The notes below the pieces were generated by a model. The model was not told the origin of the DNA. It worked only from the letters and a program-made list of their open reading frames with translations, and made no database searches. The translations under genes were made by a program, and so were the position numbers. From Nilaparvata lugens (Eukaryota; Arthropoda; Insecta; Hemiptera; Delphacidae), in NCBI RefSeq assembly GCF_014356525.2, contig NC_052508.1, positions 42,077,358-42,141,357 on the forward strand: DNA of 64,000 bases, written 5' to 3'. This document shows, piece after piece, positions 24,880-35,413 of this stretch. Within the stretch, counting starts at the first letter, position 1. Each line of letters starts with the position of its first letter.

Positions 24880-25550
24880 ACTGGTTAACAAACGATGACT
24901 GTAGCTATCTTACAATACCTGGCTATGAACTTGGGTCCTTCTATGGAAGAAAAAATTCCATTCATGGTGGAGCAGCAATTTTCTAATTAATGGATTGGAA
25001 TTCAAAGAATTAAGCATAGTAAAGGAACTTTCTATAGAAATAGTTTGTGAAGCTGCTGCAATTGAACTTCCAAATGAGAAAATAATTGTTTTGTCATTGT
25101 ACAGACCCTATAATAATGATGTTAGTTTTTTTAACAACTCTCTATCCTGTCTTAATGATATATTATGTGCCATTTATAAATGTAACTATAATTTAATATT
25201 ATGTGCTGATTTCAATGTCAACTTTAATGTAAATGATAATTTTAATAGAGATCTTTGCAATTTGTTTGAATGTTTTGGTATCCATATTTCTACAAATGAA
25301 ATCACTAGACCAGGCACACTGAATGATGGCCACTGTATTGATAATGTTGTGACTGATATTCATGATAGCAGACATGTGACCCGAGTTATCAATACACATC
25401 TACTGTCAGATCATCATGCCCTACTATTTAAATCTATAATAAATGTGAAAAATGACTCTCAAAGTTTTTCTAGTGTAAACAAAAAGCTAGTTAGGTTAGT
25501 TAATGATCAGAACACTTATTTATTTGTTAGGCTAATATTAGTATCATACA
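24880..25550 (+). pseudogene. LINE endonuclease domain
   Basis: The longest open piece is 24995-25702. It shows the family strands: IIVLSLYRPYNN, then NLILCADFNVNFN (catalytic Asp/Asn), FGIHISTNEITRPG, IDNVVTDI and a C-terminal LSDHHALLF with the catalytic Asp-His pair. The N-terminal part lies upstream in broken frames. Key residues look intact, but the flanking frameshifts disable the protein. Confidence 0.82.
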
Positions 25551-25926
25551 CTGGAGTGTGGTGTATTTGCTTAATGATGCTAATGATAAGTTTGAGAAGT
25601 TTTTTGATTTGTATATGTCAGCTGTTAATGCTGCTTATCCTCTTAGAGGTTTCAAAGTTAGTAAGCCTAAGCTGGATGATGGATGGTATACTGCTGATTT
25701 AATGAAACTCGAACATAGTTGTGATGGATATTATAGCGCACTGAATTTTTTGAGACTAATCAGTTTAGAGATAAATATAAAAGCTGTAAGAAAGAGTATA
25801 GAATTGCTATTAAGAATGCAAAAATGAATTATTTCAACAACAAAATAGAGCACTCAAAAAATAAAACTCAAGCTGCATGGAAGGTGGTTAAAATTCTTAC
25901 AAATGTCAACAATGAAGCTATTGATT

Positions 25927-26525
25927 TTTTTTTTTTTTTGAGATTACGTCCTAAAGACTCCAGTCATGGAGAGTATAAGACAAGACATGTTATTACATAA
26001 TAATTCCAACACTAAGTAGTTCAACCTAGTTCTGGTTTGAAAGGAATTCTTGTACACTATAAAAAGCTCTATCAACTAAATATTTTTTCATTTGTTTTTT
26101 GAAAATCTTCAAATCATCATTACTTTTCAAGATTTGAGGTAGCTTGTTATAAAATTTCCTACCAATATAATCTGGTTTTTGTTCAAAAAACCTACTATTG
26201 TGACCCATTATATGATAATCTGCTCTGTTTCGCGTATTATACTCATGAACATCTGAATTCTGGATCACACCACTCGTTTTCACATGCATTACAACTTCAT
26301 ATACATACAAAGATGGCACAGTTAATAGACCAAGCTTTTTAAATAAAGGCCTACAAGAGTCTAACCTATTCACTTTCTCTATACATCTGAGTGCCTTCTT
26401 TTGAATCTTAAACACTCTGTCCATATTTTGTTGATATTTACCCCATACTAAAATAGCATACCTAATATGAGATAGAATAAGTCCATGGTAAGCAGTTAAC
26501 AGTAGTTTTTTTATCATTCAGCCTA
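25927..26525 (-). mobile_element. 5'-truncated LINE nested in LINE (minus strand)
   Basis: A poly-T run at 25927-25939, seen from the plus strand, is the poly-A tail of a minus-strand insertion. The minus-strand frame 26517-26026 encodes 163 residues of the LINE C-terminus: YHGLILSHIRYAILVWG, then IQKKALRCIE, LGLLTVPSLYV, YNTRNRADYH and FYNKLP. The surrounding plus-strand LINE resumes on the other side. Strong 5' truncation is typical of LINE insertion. I could not identify a clean target duplication. Confidence 0.83.
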
Positions 26526-26889
26526 GCAAGCTGCCTCACATGATGATAACAACGCTGATTCATTTAACAACTTTTTCATTGAAAAAGTTGAGGAAATTAG
26601 TGAAAATGTGCCAGTTAGTGAACATCTCACCTCTCACTACATCAATAAGTGCAATAGGCCTAATGTACCATTTTTTCCAACCTGTTACTGCAGATTATGT
26701 GTACCAGAAAAAAAGTAGTCTTAACAACATAATTTGTAATATAGAAGGCACTGATGAAGCAGGATTTCTCTTTGCTGATGATTTTGGTCTCAAAGTTAGT
26801 TGTAAATCCGAAGCAGGTGTAAAAAATTGTCCAGTTGATAGCTCTCTACTCCTTAATGATTGTTGTGCTAGTAATTATTATGTTCACCT

Positions 26890-27500
26890 ATAATAGAAAT
26901 CCAAACAATGAAGTAGGGACTGAACCTTTAAAATTTCTAGGTATTGTTCTTGATCCCAAACTTAATTGGTAACTACATATGCAGAGTTAATTAGTGGAAA
27001 AAATAGCAAAGGTACTCTACTTGCTGAGAAGGTTAAAGTTAACTGTAGATATTAATATATTATTAAATGTGTATTTCTCTCAAATACAAAGTTTACTGTC
27101 CTATGGTATACTATTATGGGGCTCTAGTACTCATGTCTCAAAAATATTTATACTCCAAAAGAAAGCAATTAGATTGATTTGTAATGTTGATATGAGGACC
27201 CACTGTAAGCCTTTTTCCACAAATTTGGGAATATTAACTGTCTATTCTTTGTATGTATTATTTAGTGTTAGTTAAGTACATAGTAATCTGGATTTTTTAA
27301 AATTGAATAGTGACTGTCATGGATATGAAACCAGAAATAGGAATAATATCAGAGTTCAATAGTTCAGGTTCACAACTTCACAAAAAAATCTTCTGTACAC
27401 ATCTGTTAAACTGTACAATTCATTACCACTAGAAATTAAGGCACTGCCTCTTACATTCTTCAAAAGGAAATTGAAAACTGTACTGAAAGCTGAAAGTTTT
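26890..27500 (+). pseudogene. C-terminal region of the outer LINE
   Basis: After a FLGIVLDPKLNW motif (about 26930-26970) the frame carries LLSYGILLWGSS, IFILQKKAIRLI, LGILT and, after stops, YNSLPLEIKALP. This mirrors the nested element's C-terminus but is clearly diverged from it, so they are different LINE families or subfamilies. Confidence 0.78.
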
Positions 27501-27510
27501 TAAGATAACA

Positions 27511-28541
27511 TCCAAGAATTTCATGTAATTGACTGGACCAAATATTTGTAGGCTAATATTATTTGTATATATTAATTGTATTATGTAATATCTAGTACCT
27601 ATTTTTGACATTGATCAATGCATTGTTAACAATGTCTATGATAATATAGATTCTTATTCTCATTCTTTCAAGAATGTGAACAAAAAAGGCTTGCTCATTT
27701 TTGAAAGTGGATTTCATATTTATTTTTTGTTTGTATTCTAGTTTCCTACATCTTTGTGAGTAATGAGAGAATTGAACAAATACTTTCTGCATTAATTAAA
27801 TTTATTACTTATAATAAATTAACTTATTACACATGGATGAGTGGATGAATAACCCCCATAATAATTTGAAATTAAAAATGGTTTTTGAATTTCAGTATTT
27901 TTTTTATTTCTACAATTTATTCCTGTTTATTATTTCATTTATTTTATAATAGTTCCTGTTATATTCAATATAAACAATTTTCATAGATAGAGAATAGCTG
28001 CTACAGTATCTTATATTCACTTTCTAGAAAACCACATGAAAATACATGTGAAACAATTGTGGAAAATGCACATTGTAGTGGGTTCTAGCACATACAATAT
28101 TATTAGACTACAAACTCTACCTCTTCTTTGGTTCTAACCTTCTTATTGTGGAGAACTTTTTTTGAAAATTGCAACTTTGAATGCTTTATTGAAAAACGAT
28201 GATACGTATCAAAAAAGTATTTTAGCTGTTGTTTTCCTTCCAAAGACTATATTAAAATAATGTGTCATCTAGTGTGATGATCTTTTTCTTCGAGAAATAT
28301 TAGTTTAATTGAAATAGATGGAAACAGTTAATTAATCAAACTTGAAAAGCTAATTATACATTGAAACAAATCCTGAAACAAGAAATCTAGCTTATTGGAA
28401 GAATAGCTTCCAAAATTACTAATGAAGTTAACAATGAAAATCAATGAAAAAAATTCCAATGTCACTTCAAAAATCATAAATTGAATCTATGAAGTGCATC
28501 AACAAATCAACTGCATTCAGCCTATCAGCTTGGAAAAGTTT
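27511..28541. other. AT-rich non-coding sequence
   Basis: Beyond the LINE 3' end nothing was recognised. Short frames have no motif. Confidence 0.4.
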
Positions 28542-29601
28542 ATTATTTCCAATAATCAATTATGCAGGTCCTTTTCGTCTCAGCTGGGCTTGCACATGGT
28601 CCAGATTTCTTATAGATTTCCTTCAGTATTAAAAATATATTTATGGGAATGGATTACAATTAAGAATTCTTTAGCAATACTGAGTTCACAAATAATCAAA
28701 CATTAATTACAAATATTTCACATTTAAAAAGGGATTGGCTTGATGATTTTTAAATTTAATAGGAAGAAAGAACCCTAATCTCCATGTGCGTCCTCACAGA
28801 TCGGGATCACAAGCCAGAGAGGAATGATTTTCAGAAGAATTTCATCTCTTCCTTGAACGGTTTGTAAGCTTCCTTCTGATTGGCTTTCTAATCCTAGTAA
28901 GACTCAATGTAATTGGTTCTTTAGGATTCAGGGTGTTCCTAACTTTGTTATACAAAGATAAATGAAAATTTGTTACATAAATGGATTTAATGATAGACTA
29001 AAAGTATTTTAATAATTAAATCTTGATACATGATGCTATAAAATGATGTACATATAATTTTTCATGTGAGTTTTGTGTACTCTTGGTTTCCATACTTTTT
29101 TAGATTGCAATAAATACTCATGTAACAATAATAGTTGTCCTTATCCATTTACATAAACCTTCCCCAGTGTATATAACATAGATTTTGTGAGTAAACTTTA
29201 TAATGTAATTCATACTGGTTGATCGAGCGATCAGCTGATTCGTTAGGTATCGATTCAAAGAGCTGTCGATTGATCCTAGATCGATTGATCCATTTAGAAC
29301 AAAAACAAAGAATTCTAACCTCAAATGTACATGCAAACTTTCATTTTTATGATCTGCCAATAATGAATAAGCCGCTTTATAATTTTTAATTCTGCCAATG
29401 AATTCTCATTATTGTCAAATTACAATTTATCTGATTCTCTTATTGTATTAGATAATATGATTACTCTTCATCACTCATAACATTCGATTTTACTTGAGCG
29501 GTACTTTGACTAGGCTATCTTGCCTTTCTATTTTATAATTCTATCAATGCTCAATAGTTAATTTCAAAAATATTTTTTGGTGCTAAAATACCACGTGACA
29601 T
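28542..29601. repeat. 1.06-kb dispersed repeat, copy 1 of 3
   Basis: This matches 41977-43027 and the corresponding part of 54450-55510 along its length. All copies share a TTATGCAGGTCC start region, a GATCGGGATCACAAGCC block, the palindrome-rich GATCGAGCGATCAGCTGAT block and a GGTGCTAAAATACCA end. It has no coding capacity and I do not recognise the family. Copy 1 is the most diverged. Confidence 0.82.
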
Positions 29602-30400
29602 AATGCGCCCTCTGGTTTCTGATACAAAATGATATTTTGGGAGTATAATATATTTTTATGATCCTTTTGGTTTTGGATCAGAAATCATACAAGTTACAAA
29701 GCCTGCTAATAGATCTGATGAGAATCGTGTCTCCTAAAAGTTCAATAATAAATATAATAACAAATGAATTCAATTCGATTATATACGCCTTACATCGGCT
29801 AAACTCCTACTACATACAATACACAAATATAAATCATCTTCTCCTCTACACAAAAACATAAACATCTTTTTACAACTAGTACTTCCGCCCTCAGCTAGAA
29901 GCAATTCTTTGCGGCAACATGCCATCGGAGTAATTTGAACGTTGGTGCAAAATCATTGCCAACCCAACAACACTATAATTCTCAGGCTTGTAAAATCTAA
30001 CATTTCTCTTTTTCTTGATATCATATTGTGGCTTGTACATTTGATTTTCTTTCTTAATTAATTTGGGCTTTATGTTTACACAATGAATAATTTTAATAGC
30101 TAACCTTTGGTAATTCATCAACATGAAATCCTTAGTCATTCAAAACACATGAAAATTTGGCTTAATATGCTTTGGTTGAACAATGCGGTTTTATAATTTG
30201 GCAGATAATTTTACTCATTTTCTCCCTTTGGGTAATACATTAATAATAATAATAGAGTACTTTTCACAATATTTTTACATATAATTCACATTTTATGACA
30301 CTTGAAGTTTCAGGGGTAAGCTATTTTGGTAGTTGGTGATTCATTAGGCATTGGCCACTGGTGATTTGTAACAGTGTACAATCGATTTGTTGGGTTCTTC
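29602..30400. other. AT-rich non-coding sequence
   Basis: A minus-strand frame at 30139-29891 (82 residues) is lysine- and asparagine-rich without a known motif. It lies downstream of the minus-strand gypsy-like element and could be a remnant of its 3' part, but this is unsupported. Confidence 0.35.
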
Positions 30401-30724
30401 ATTGATTCATCTGTCACCATTTTGCGATCTTTGATTTATATGGTAAGTTGGCTTTTAATTGGGATAATTATTATTCTATTGGTTTGTGAGTGATGATGGT
30501 GTTATGGATGGCTTCTAAATTTTCTATTTCTTTATTTTTAGGCACTGGTTTTGCTGGTCGAAGTGGGTACTTGTCTGCTGGATAATTGCATTGTTTGCCG
30601 TTCGTTAGGTACGTATTCAGTGAATGATAAGGCAAGTGACAGTTCATCATGATATTATTAACTACCTTCTTATCTTTCAGTGTCTCGATAATACTGTTTG
30701 ACATTATAGGCATTGTTGGACTTT

Positions 30725-30785
30725 GATTCTATAAATAGTCTGGTGGTTCAGACGACCGATTCTCCATTAACTCCAAGATTTGGGA
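30725..30785 (-). pseudogene. Integrase-linker remnant
   Basis: The minus strand reads SQILELMEN followed by SEPPDYL and a stop. This aligns with the SRIRELMEEGATEPPDYL linker ahead of the integrase zinc domain in the other gypsy-like copies. The zinc domain itself is not recognisable after the stop. A frame at 30713-30471 follows but shows no family motif. Confidence 0.5.
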
Positions 30786-30789
30786 TAGC

Positions 30790-31569
30790 CTAGAATAGCC
30801 TACTTTGAGTATTTTGAATTCTCCTGGGTTTCAGATTATTTTTGTAAATTTCAGAATCAACTTTCTCGATATAAGATACACCCTCATTCCTTATTACATT
30901 AATAATATAATTTCTAATCGACATCATAGTCATACAAAAAATTACAACAGAATAGATCATCATATTTATTAAGCTTATAACATAACCTCTTAATAAACAA
31001 TAACCAGATATTCTTTCTTCCACTAAACAATTCATTCTTTCTCTCAATTTTATTGCACACAGTTCATCCTTCAATACTTTCATATAATTATTTCTTCCTT
31101 TATTATCACAACCTAGTCTTGAATCTGTTATTAAATTTTCGTTAATTTTAAGCATATTCCTTTTCTTTATTCCGTAACTGCCATCATGACAGTAAGCTGC
31201 TTGCTTGAACCGTGTGTGCTCCGGGTGTCTGCTGGCCCTATTATTCACTTCATCCTGGTGCCAGTACTCCTCTCTGCATGCTGCCTTCTTCCCATGGTTG
31301 CCTGGTTTCTGTGCCTCTTTTTGGTGGTGCTTGAATTTAGCATGAGGACGATAACCTTTTCTCCAGGGCTTTCCTTGTTGCTTTCTCTGGTGGGCCTTCC
31401 TGTGCTGGGTTCCATGTCCTACTCTGACGTTGTCCTTTCGGTCACACTTTCTGCTTGTCTTGGTGGCGGTTTGCTCCTTGAACTTAGTGTGCCGCGGGTG
31501 GATCCAATGATGCTTGGGTGGTGACTGCTCAAACCGAGTATGCTGTGGGGGTGCTGCATGCTGGTGCAC
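30790..31569 (-). pseudogene. Basic His/Lys-rich reading frame, Gag tail or spacer of gypsy-like element
   Basis: This 259-residue frame starts with a highly basic His/Gln/Lys-rich first half (to about residue 135) and ends with a more ordinary segment containing a hydrophobic stretch (about residues 205-228). It follows the Asn/Gln-rich Gag tail on the same strand. The basic half might bind nucleic acid like a nucleocapsid, but no zinc knuckle is present. I do not recognise it as a known domain. The plus-strand frame 31186-31524 is its antisense shadow. Confidence 0.4.
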
Positions 31570-31989
31570 AGGTTCAGTGCATGGAAGCGGTATATCATTT
31601 TTAGGTTTTACTATCGGTGATTCCTTAATTATTTTGGTGTTAATGCTGTAGATTATTTTCGGTGGTGGGCCAATTACTAGTGGTAGATCTTCGGGAGGGA
31701 ATAGTAGGCTTAGTATAGGTAGCTTTTGACAGACTGAGTTTGATGCATGTTTGACTCCTTTATTTGGTGGTGGGTTATTTGTATGTTGATTCTGGGTTGC
31801 TTTTGTTGTATGTGCTACTGTGTGAGATGTATTTGTTCTGTTATGATTTTGATGTGTTTCATCTTCATTCTTGTGACTTCCATCACATTTATAATTATTC
31901 CCATTTAAGCGATCTCTGCCATCATAATATGCTCCTTTCTCTTGTTGTTTACCATTGTAATATTGGGATCTATTCCTGGAATTATTTTC

Positions 31990-33559
31990 AAATGATTGAC
32001 CTTTGTTATTATTTCCAGTGTATTTTGTATATCAAGCATTTGCTCCGGCATTTGACATTTGATTCTCACCATTATAATTTCCTCTGAAATGGTTGCTATT
32101 ATGCTAAAGAGAATAATTGGGATTTCTTGCGTGATCGTTTACCTGACTTGATTCAGAAGTAACGGATTGGATACAATGTAAATGTTCTATCAGTTCTTTA
32201 CAACTGGGAATGGAAGATACTGCCAGTGTCATGCGAACACGGAAGGAAAGCTTTTTGAATAGTATATTAGCTAGTGATGAGTAATGAGTCAGCTAGAGAT
32301 TCGTCTAGTTGAGAGTTCCTATACATTATGTTAGCCACAAATTCAGTATAAGAATGTCCACCTCTATTATCATATGTGCATGATATAATCTTTGATAGTG
32401 CATCCATCTGTCTACGTTTGCTCCAATATTGCTGCAGGAATTGAGAGAGGAAATCCTTCAGGCTCGAAAGGTCTCGCACCTGGCTCTGGAAAAACATCAG
32501 CGGCTCACCGAGTAATATATTGGACAATTGAAAACGCCATACTAACCAAGAGGTGGGTATCAGTTCCTGAATGGCTCTTATTTGATCTACAAATGGTCTG
32601 GGTTGCATGTGATGGTAGGAGTTATCAAATTTTCCAAGATTTTGGAAAAGTTGAGTGCCATTTACTTCTTCAGTTGGTGTATAATGCATTCGACTGACTG
32701 GGATACTTTCCATGCGTGTCTCTATTCTGGAGACTCGTTCTCCATTTGCGGTCAATTTATCATTCATGATTTTCCTATTCTCATTCACTTTGTCATACAA
32801 TTCGGTTAGCTTCAACTGTTGTCCGCCTATGGTATTCTCCAACATGCCATATCTCTCTCTTGATATAGTCCCCTCCTCCGTTAAGCTTGCTAAACATGTC
32901 TGCACGTTACTCTGTTCTGTGACTATCTTTACTATTTTCTTATTATTTTCTTCTATCTTTGACTCTGTCCAACATTTATTTTCTAATACTTTTTCCATTA
33001 CAGTTACTATGATAGTGTTACCTAGCTCTTTACCTAATATGTCTACCTGTTTTCCTATTTCCTTGGGTACTTCATCCAACCATCCATTTACCTGACAGGT
33101 GACATCATCTATATGGGTTTCTAACTCTTTTATGATTGTCGATTGCATGTCTACTTTAACATCTATCATATTTTTCATTCCCTCCTTGAATTCCGATAAT
33201 TTTCCCTCAACCTTTTCTCCCATTTTTTCCACACTTTCTTGTACAGCTCTTATATTTTTTAGGATATTTTCTGCCTTTTTATCCTGGCTTGCCTGTATAT
33301 CTTCTTGTATTTTTTTAGTCTGTCCCTCTAAGGCTTGGCTGAGCAAGAGTTTGAATTCGTTTATGGAATCATTTGCCATGAGATTGGTAGTATAACCGAC
33401 TGGAGAGTCTAATGTGGTGTTGCATTTTTCTAGGTTGGTGGTGGCGGATGGCAGTTGACTGGTCACATTGGGCGGCGACTGGATGGTGGCGTTCCCTGTT
33501 CCCTCGGCGGTGTTTGGAGTGGTCTGTGGAGACATTGGTACTGGGTTGGAAGCCCTCAC
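31990..33559 (-). pseudogene. Gypsy-like Gag with long coiled coil
   Basis: This would form the capsid of the retrotransposon particle. The first frame, 33559-32267, gives 430 residues. A Pro/Thr/Asn-rich N-terminus (about 1-60) is followed by a long Lys/Glu-rich heptad-like coiled coil (about 65-290). A capsid-like region (about 315-430) then has QPRPFVDQI, WLVWRFQL, GEPLMFF and FLQQYWS. A frameshift near 32268 moves the continuation (LANILFKKL, VRMTLA, LHCIQSV) to another frame, ending in an Asn-rich tail. The homologous Gag at 17690-18440 keeps the C-terminal half only. The start is the first ATG of the open frame. Confidence 0.8.
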
Positions 33560-33572
33560 TCCCTCATCTCCA

Positions 33573-33851
33573 TCAGCTGGACTTTCCTCGGTATTTATAG
33601 TATTGACGGCTCCCAGTAGAGGACAGTTGGGTCAGGTTTTGTGGGTCGAAATTGACGGAGCATACGCTGCCTCCTTCTCTCTCCCATGGGGTCTCCGCTG
33701 CATTGTCCTGTGGTAGTTGATCAGCTGGTGTCATGTTTATAGGGTTTCGGGGATGGTTGCTAAAGTAGGAAATTTGCAAGTTAGCTGGCGACTGGTTCAT
33801 GGTGACGATATGTATAGAATACTTCAAATAAGTTGCCAAGTGCACTACCAA
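33573..33851 (-). pseudogene. Short frame upstream of Gag
   Basis: A 92-residue Asn/Gln/Pro-rich frame ends fourteen bases before the Gag start, on the same strand. It may be the original N-terminus of Gag separated by a stop, or a leader frame. No domain was recognised. Confidence 0.35.
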
Positions 33852-34410
33852 ATTTCAGAAATATTAGAGTGAACATATTGACAGTGCCTATTTCGGATAA
33901 AAATTGTGTGATGTTAATAGTTTCAAGTGTCATGTACATATACTACACAAAGATCGTCCAAGAGATCCAGGTATGACAATAAACATGGAGAAAATTATTA
34001 TTAATATAGCTCTTGAGATTTTAGGTAGGGTCTAATCTTCCTTAATATCAATAATATTCTTATATTTAAACTAACCTATAACCCTGGTCAGCATACAATA
34101 TTTAGATTCAAAGATCAAGATCAAAATTTTGCTATAAATTTTATGGAAATTTCTATCCAATTTTCCTCTATTATTGAGAATTATGTTATCAAACTCGTGT
34201 GATACAGTTTGTCTGTATTTATGCAGCTTGAAAAATTTCAACTTGAAGAGCAGCTCAATTATTTCAGCCAGAAACTTACAATAGATCATCAGATATATCT
34301 TGTTGAATCAACTTCAGATTATACTTCTTGCAGCTTTCGGTTTTATTAATAATTTTATTTAGCATTGATAGTAAGGTTAGGTAGGTAAGCTTTCCATCAT
34401 GCCTCACGTT
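33852..34410. other. Presumed 5' leader of the minus-strand gypsy-like element
   Basis: This lies between the primer-site repeat and the Gag-region frames on the minus strand. It is AT-rich with no other recognisable feature. Confidence 0.4.
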
Positions 34411-34556
34411 TGTGGTGCCATTGTGTAAGGACATGCTTCCTGGGGGGTTACCTCTTGTGATAGAGCCCCACGTTGGGCGCCATTGTGTGAGGACGTGCTC
34501 TCTGGGGGGTTACCTCTTGTGATAGAGTCCCACGTTGTGAAGCCATTGTGTAAAAT
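34411..34556 (-). repeat. 62-bp tandem repeat carrying tRNA-Lys-type primer sites
   Basis: Three GCCATTGTGT blocks at 34417, 34479 and 34542 mark two full units of 62-63 bp and a partial third. Each unit includes GGGGGGTTACCTCTTGTGAT followed by GAG(C/T)CCCACGTTG. The middle one reads GCCCCACGTTGGGCGCCA, the complement of the classical tRNA-Lys primer site; the others are damaged. Confidence 0.8.
34465..34482 (-). promoter_or_regulatory. Primer-binding site, tRNA-Lys type
   Basis: The plus strand reads GCCCCACGTTGGGCGCCA, equal to the 3' end of tRNA-Lys with CCA. On the minus strand it would prime reverse transcription, upstream of the Gag on that strand. The LTR end would lie directly at 34483, but no intact LTR was recognised beyond it. 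Confidence 0.72.
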
Positions 34557-34686
34557 GGTAAATTGCAAATCCTTCACATGTGATGCAGTATTCTTGATAT
34601 TTATAATAGCGGTTGCTAAAATCCCTATTTTGCAAATTAATTTGCAAAAAATTAAGGCCGTCCGGCTCACAAAAATGCTGGTTTCA

Positions 34687-34765
34687 AACCACAGCTCTAG
34701 CTCAGTGGTAGATGCATGAATATTTCATATATAATTAATCACCACAAGGTTCAATGGTTGATGAT
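34687..34765 (+). other. tRNA-like or SINE-head sequence
   Basis: TAGCTCAGTGGTAGA at about 34696-34710 matches a pol III A box. GGTTCAATGG about 40 bases later resembles a degenerate B box. The acceptor stem does not pair, so this is not a functional tRNA gene. It could be a tRNA pseudogene or the head of a SINE. Confidence 0.4.
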
Positions 34766-34846
34766 TGATAATTCTTACTGCCGCTTCCATGAAGTTTTTG
34801 AAGAATACCAATAAAGAAGTCAAAAAGATAATTGGTGACTGATTAT

Positions 34847-35178
34847 CAGTAACCATATATTCAATCGAGAATAATGAAAACCAACTATGTTCTTTCTAGT
34901 TGATTTTTAAAACACTTATCATGAATACAGGTATTCACCAACTTACCCTTTTAAAATTCCTTGGAACTTACAACGCCTGTTCTTGAAGTTCTCTGGATTC
35001 TTATATGATATACTGTAGACTTATTAATATAATTATCAGTAAGACCTTTCTGGCTGAATAGTGTTTCTATCATCAAAGGATGATAAGTAATAAATGTTCT
35101 GAATAAGATCAATATTAATTGATTCACTGATTTTATATGCTGCTGACGAATATTTCTTGGTACCAAGACAGCTCAAAC
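34847..35178 (+). repeat. Dispersed repeat, copy of 23679-24012
   Basis: A direct copy begins CAGTAACCAT and ends GACAGCTCAAAC, diverged by roughly a tenth by eye. It lies outside any recognisable transposase here, so it may be a truncated 3' end of the P-like family. Confidence 0.65.
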
Positions 35179-35413
35179 CATATATCACGAGATGAGTATG
35201 ATATAATAAAAACTTCCATGATTTTGTATGCTGACATAAAACATAAAATATATTCCCATAAAATAATATATATGAAATATTCCTATATTTATAATATCAA
35301 TATATATAAATTCTTTAATAGTTTAACAATTATCACAAGGTTTAATAGCATTCACAGTTGTGAGCTTTAAAAATTATAAATTTGTATTTAATACTGATAC
35401 GTGGACTTCCAGT

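Larger units (their letters stand above)
24750..27510 (+). mobile_element. APE-type LINE, internally deleted, host of a nested LINE
   Basis: Endonuclease sequence is readable from about 24760 to 25550. A linker (25558-25925) follows and is interrupted by an oppositely oriented LINE (25927 to about 26525). It resumes at about 26550 (NNFFIEKVEEI). The RT is almost entirely missing: sequence jumps from the RT N-terminus to a FADD block at about 26770. The post-RT C-terminal region is at about 26890-27500, with YSPC-like LLSYGILLWG, LGILT and LYNSLP motifs. Frameshifts and stops are frequent. The motif set is that of CR1/Jockey-related LINEs. Confidence 0.82.
30400..34482 (-). mobile_element. Degenerate gypsy-like element with coiled-coil Gag
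   Basis: On the minus strand there is a tRNA-Lys-type primer site (34482-34465), a 5' leader, a Gag-region frame (33851-33573), a long Gag (33559-32267 and onward after a frameshift), and an Asn/His/Lys-rich tail (to about 30790). A short linker, ELMEN..SEPPDYL, near 30730-30780 matches ELMEEGATEPPDYL of the integrase linker at 16920-16980. Reverse transcriptase and integrase core were not found. It is related to the gypsy-like copies at 15966-20524. Confidence 0.75.

Noticed and set aside
33099..33395. Plus-strand Ser/Phe-rich reading frame
   Set aside because: It is the antisense shadow of the coiled-coil Gag on the minus strand.
34687..34765. Functional tRNA gene
   Set aside because: The acceptor and anticodon stems do not pair; only the box motifs are present.
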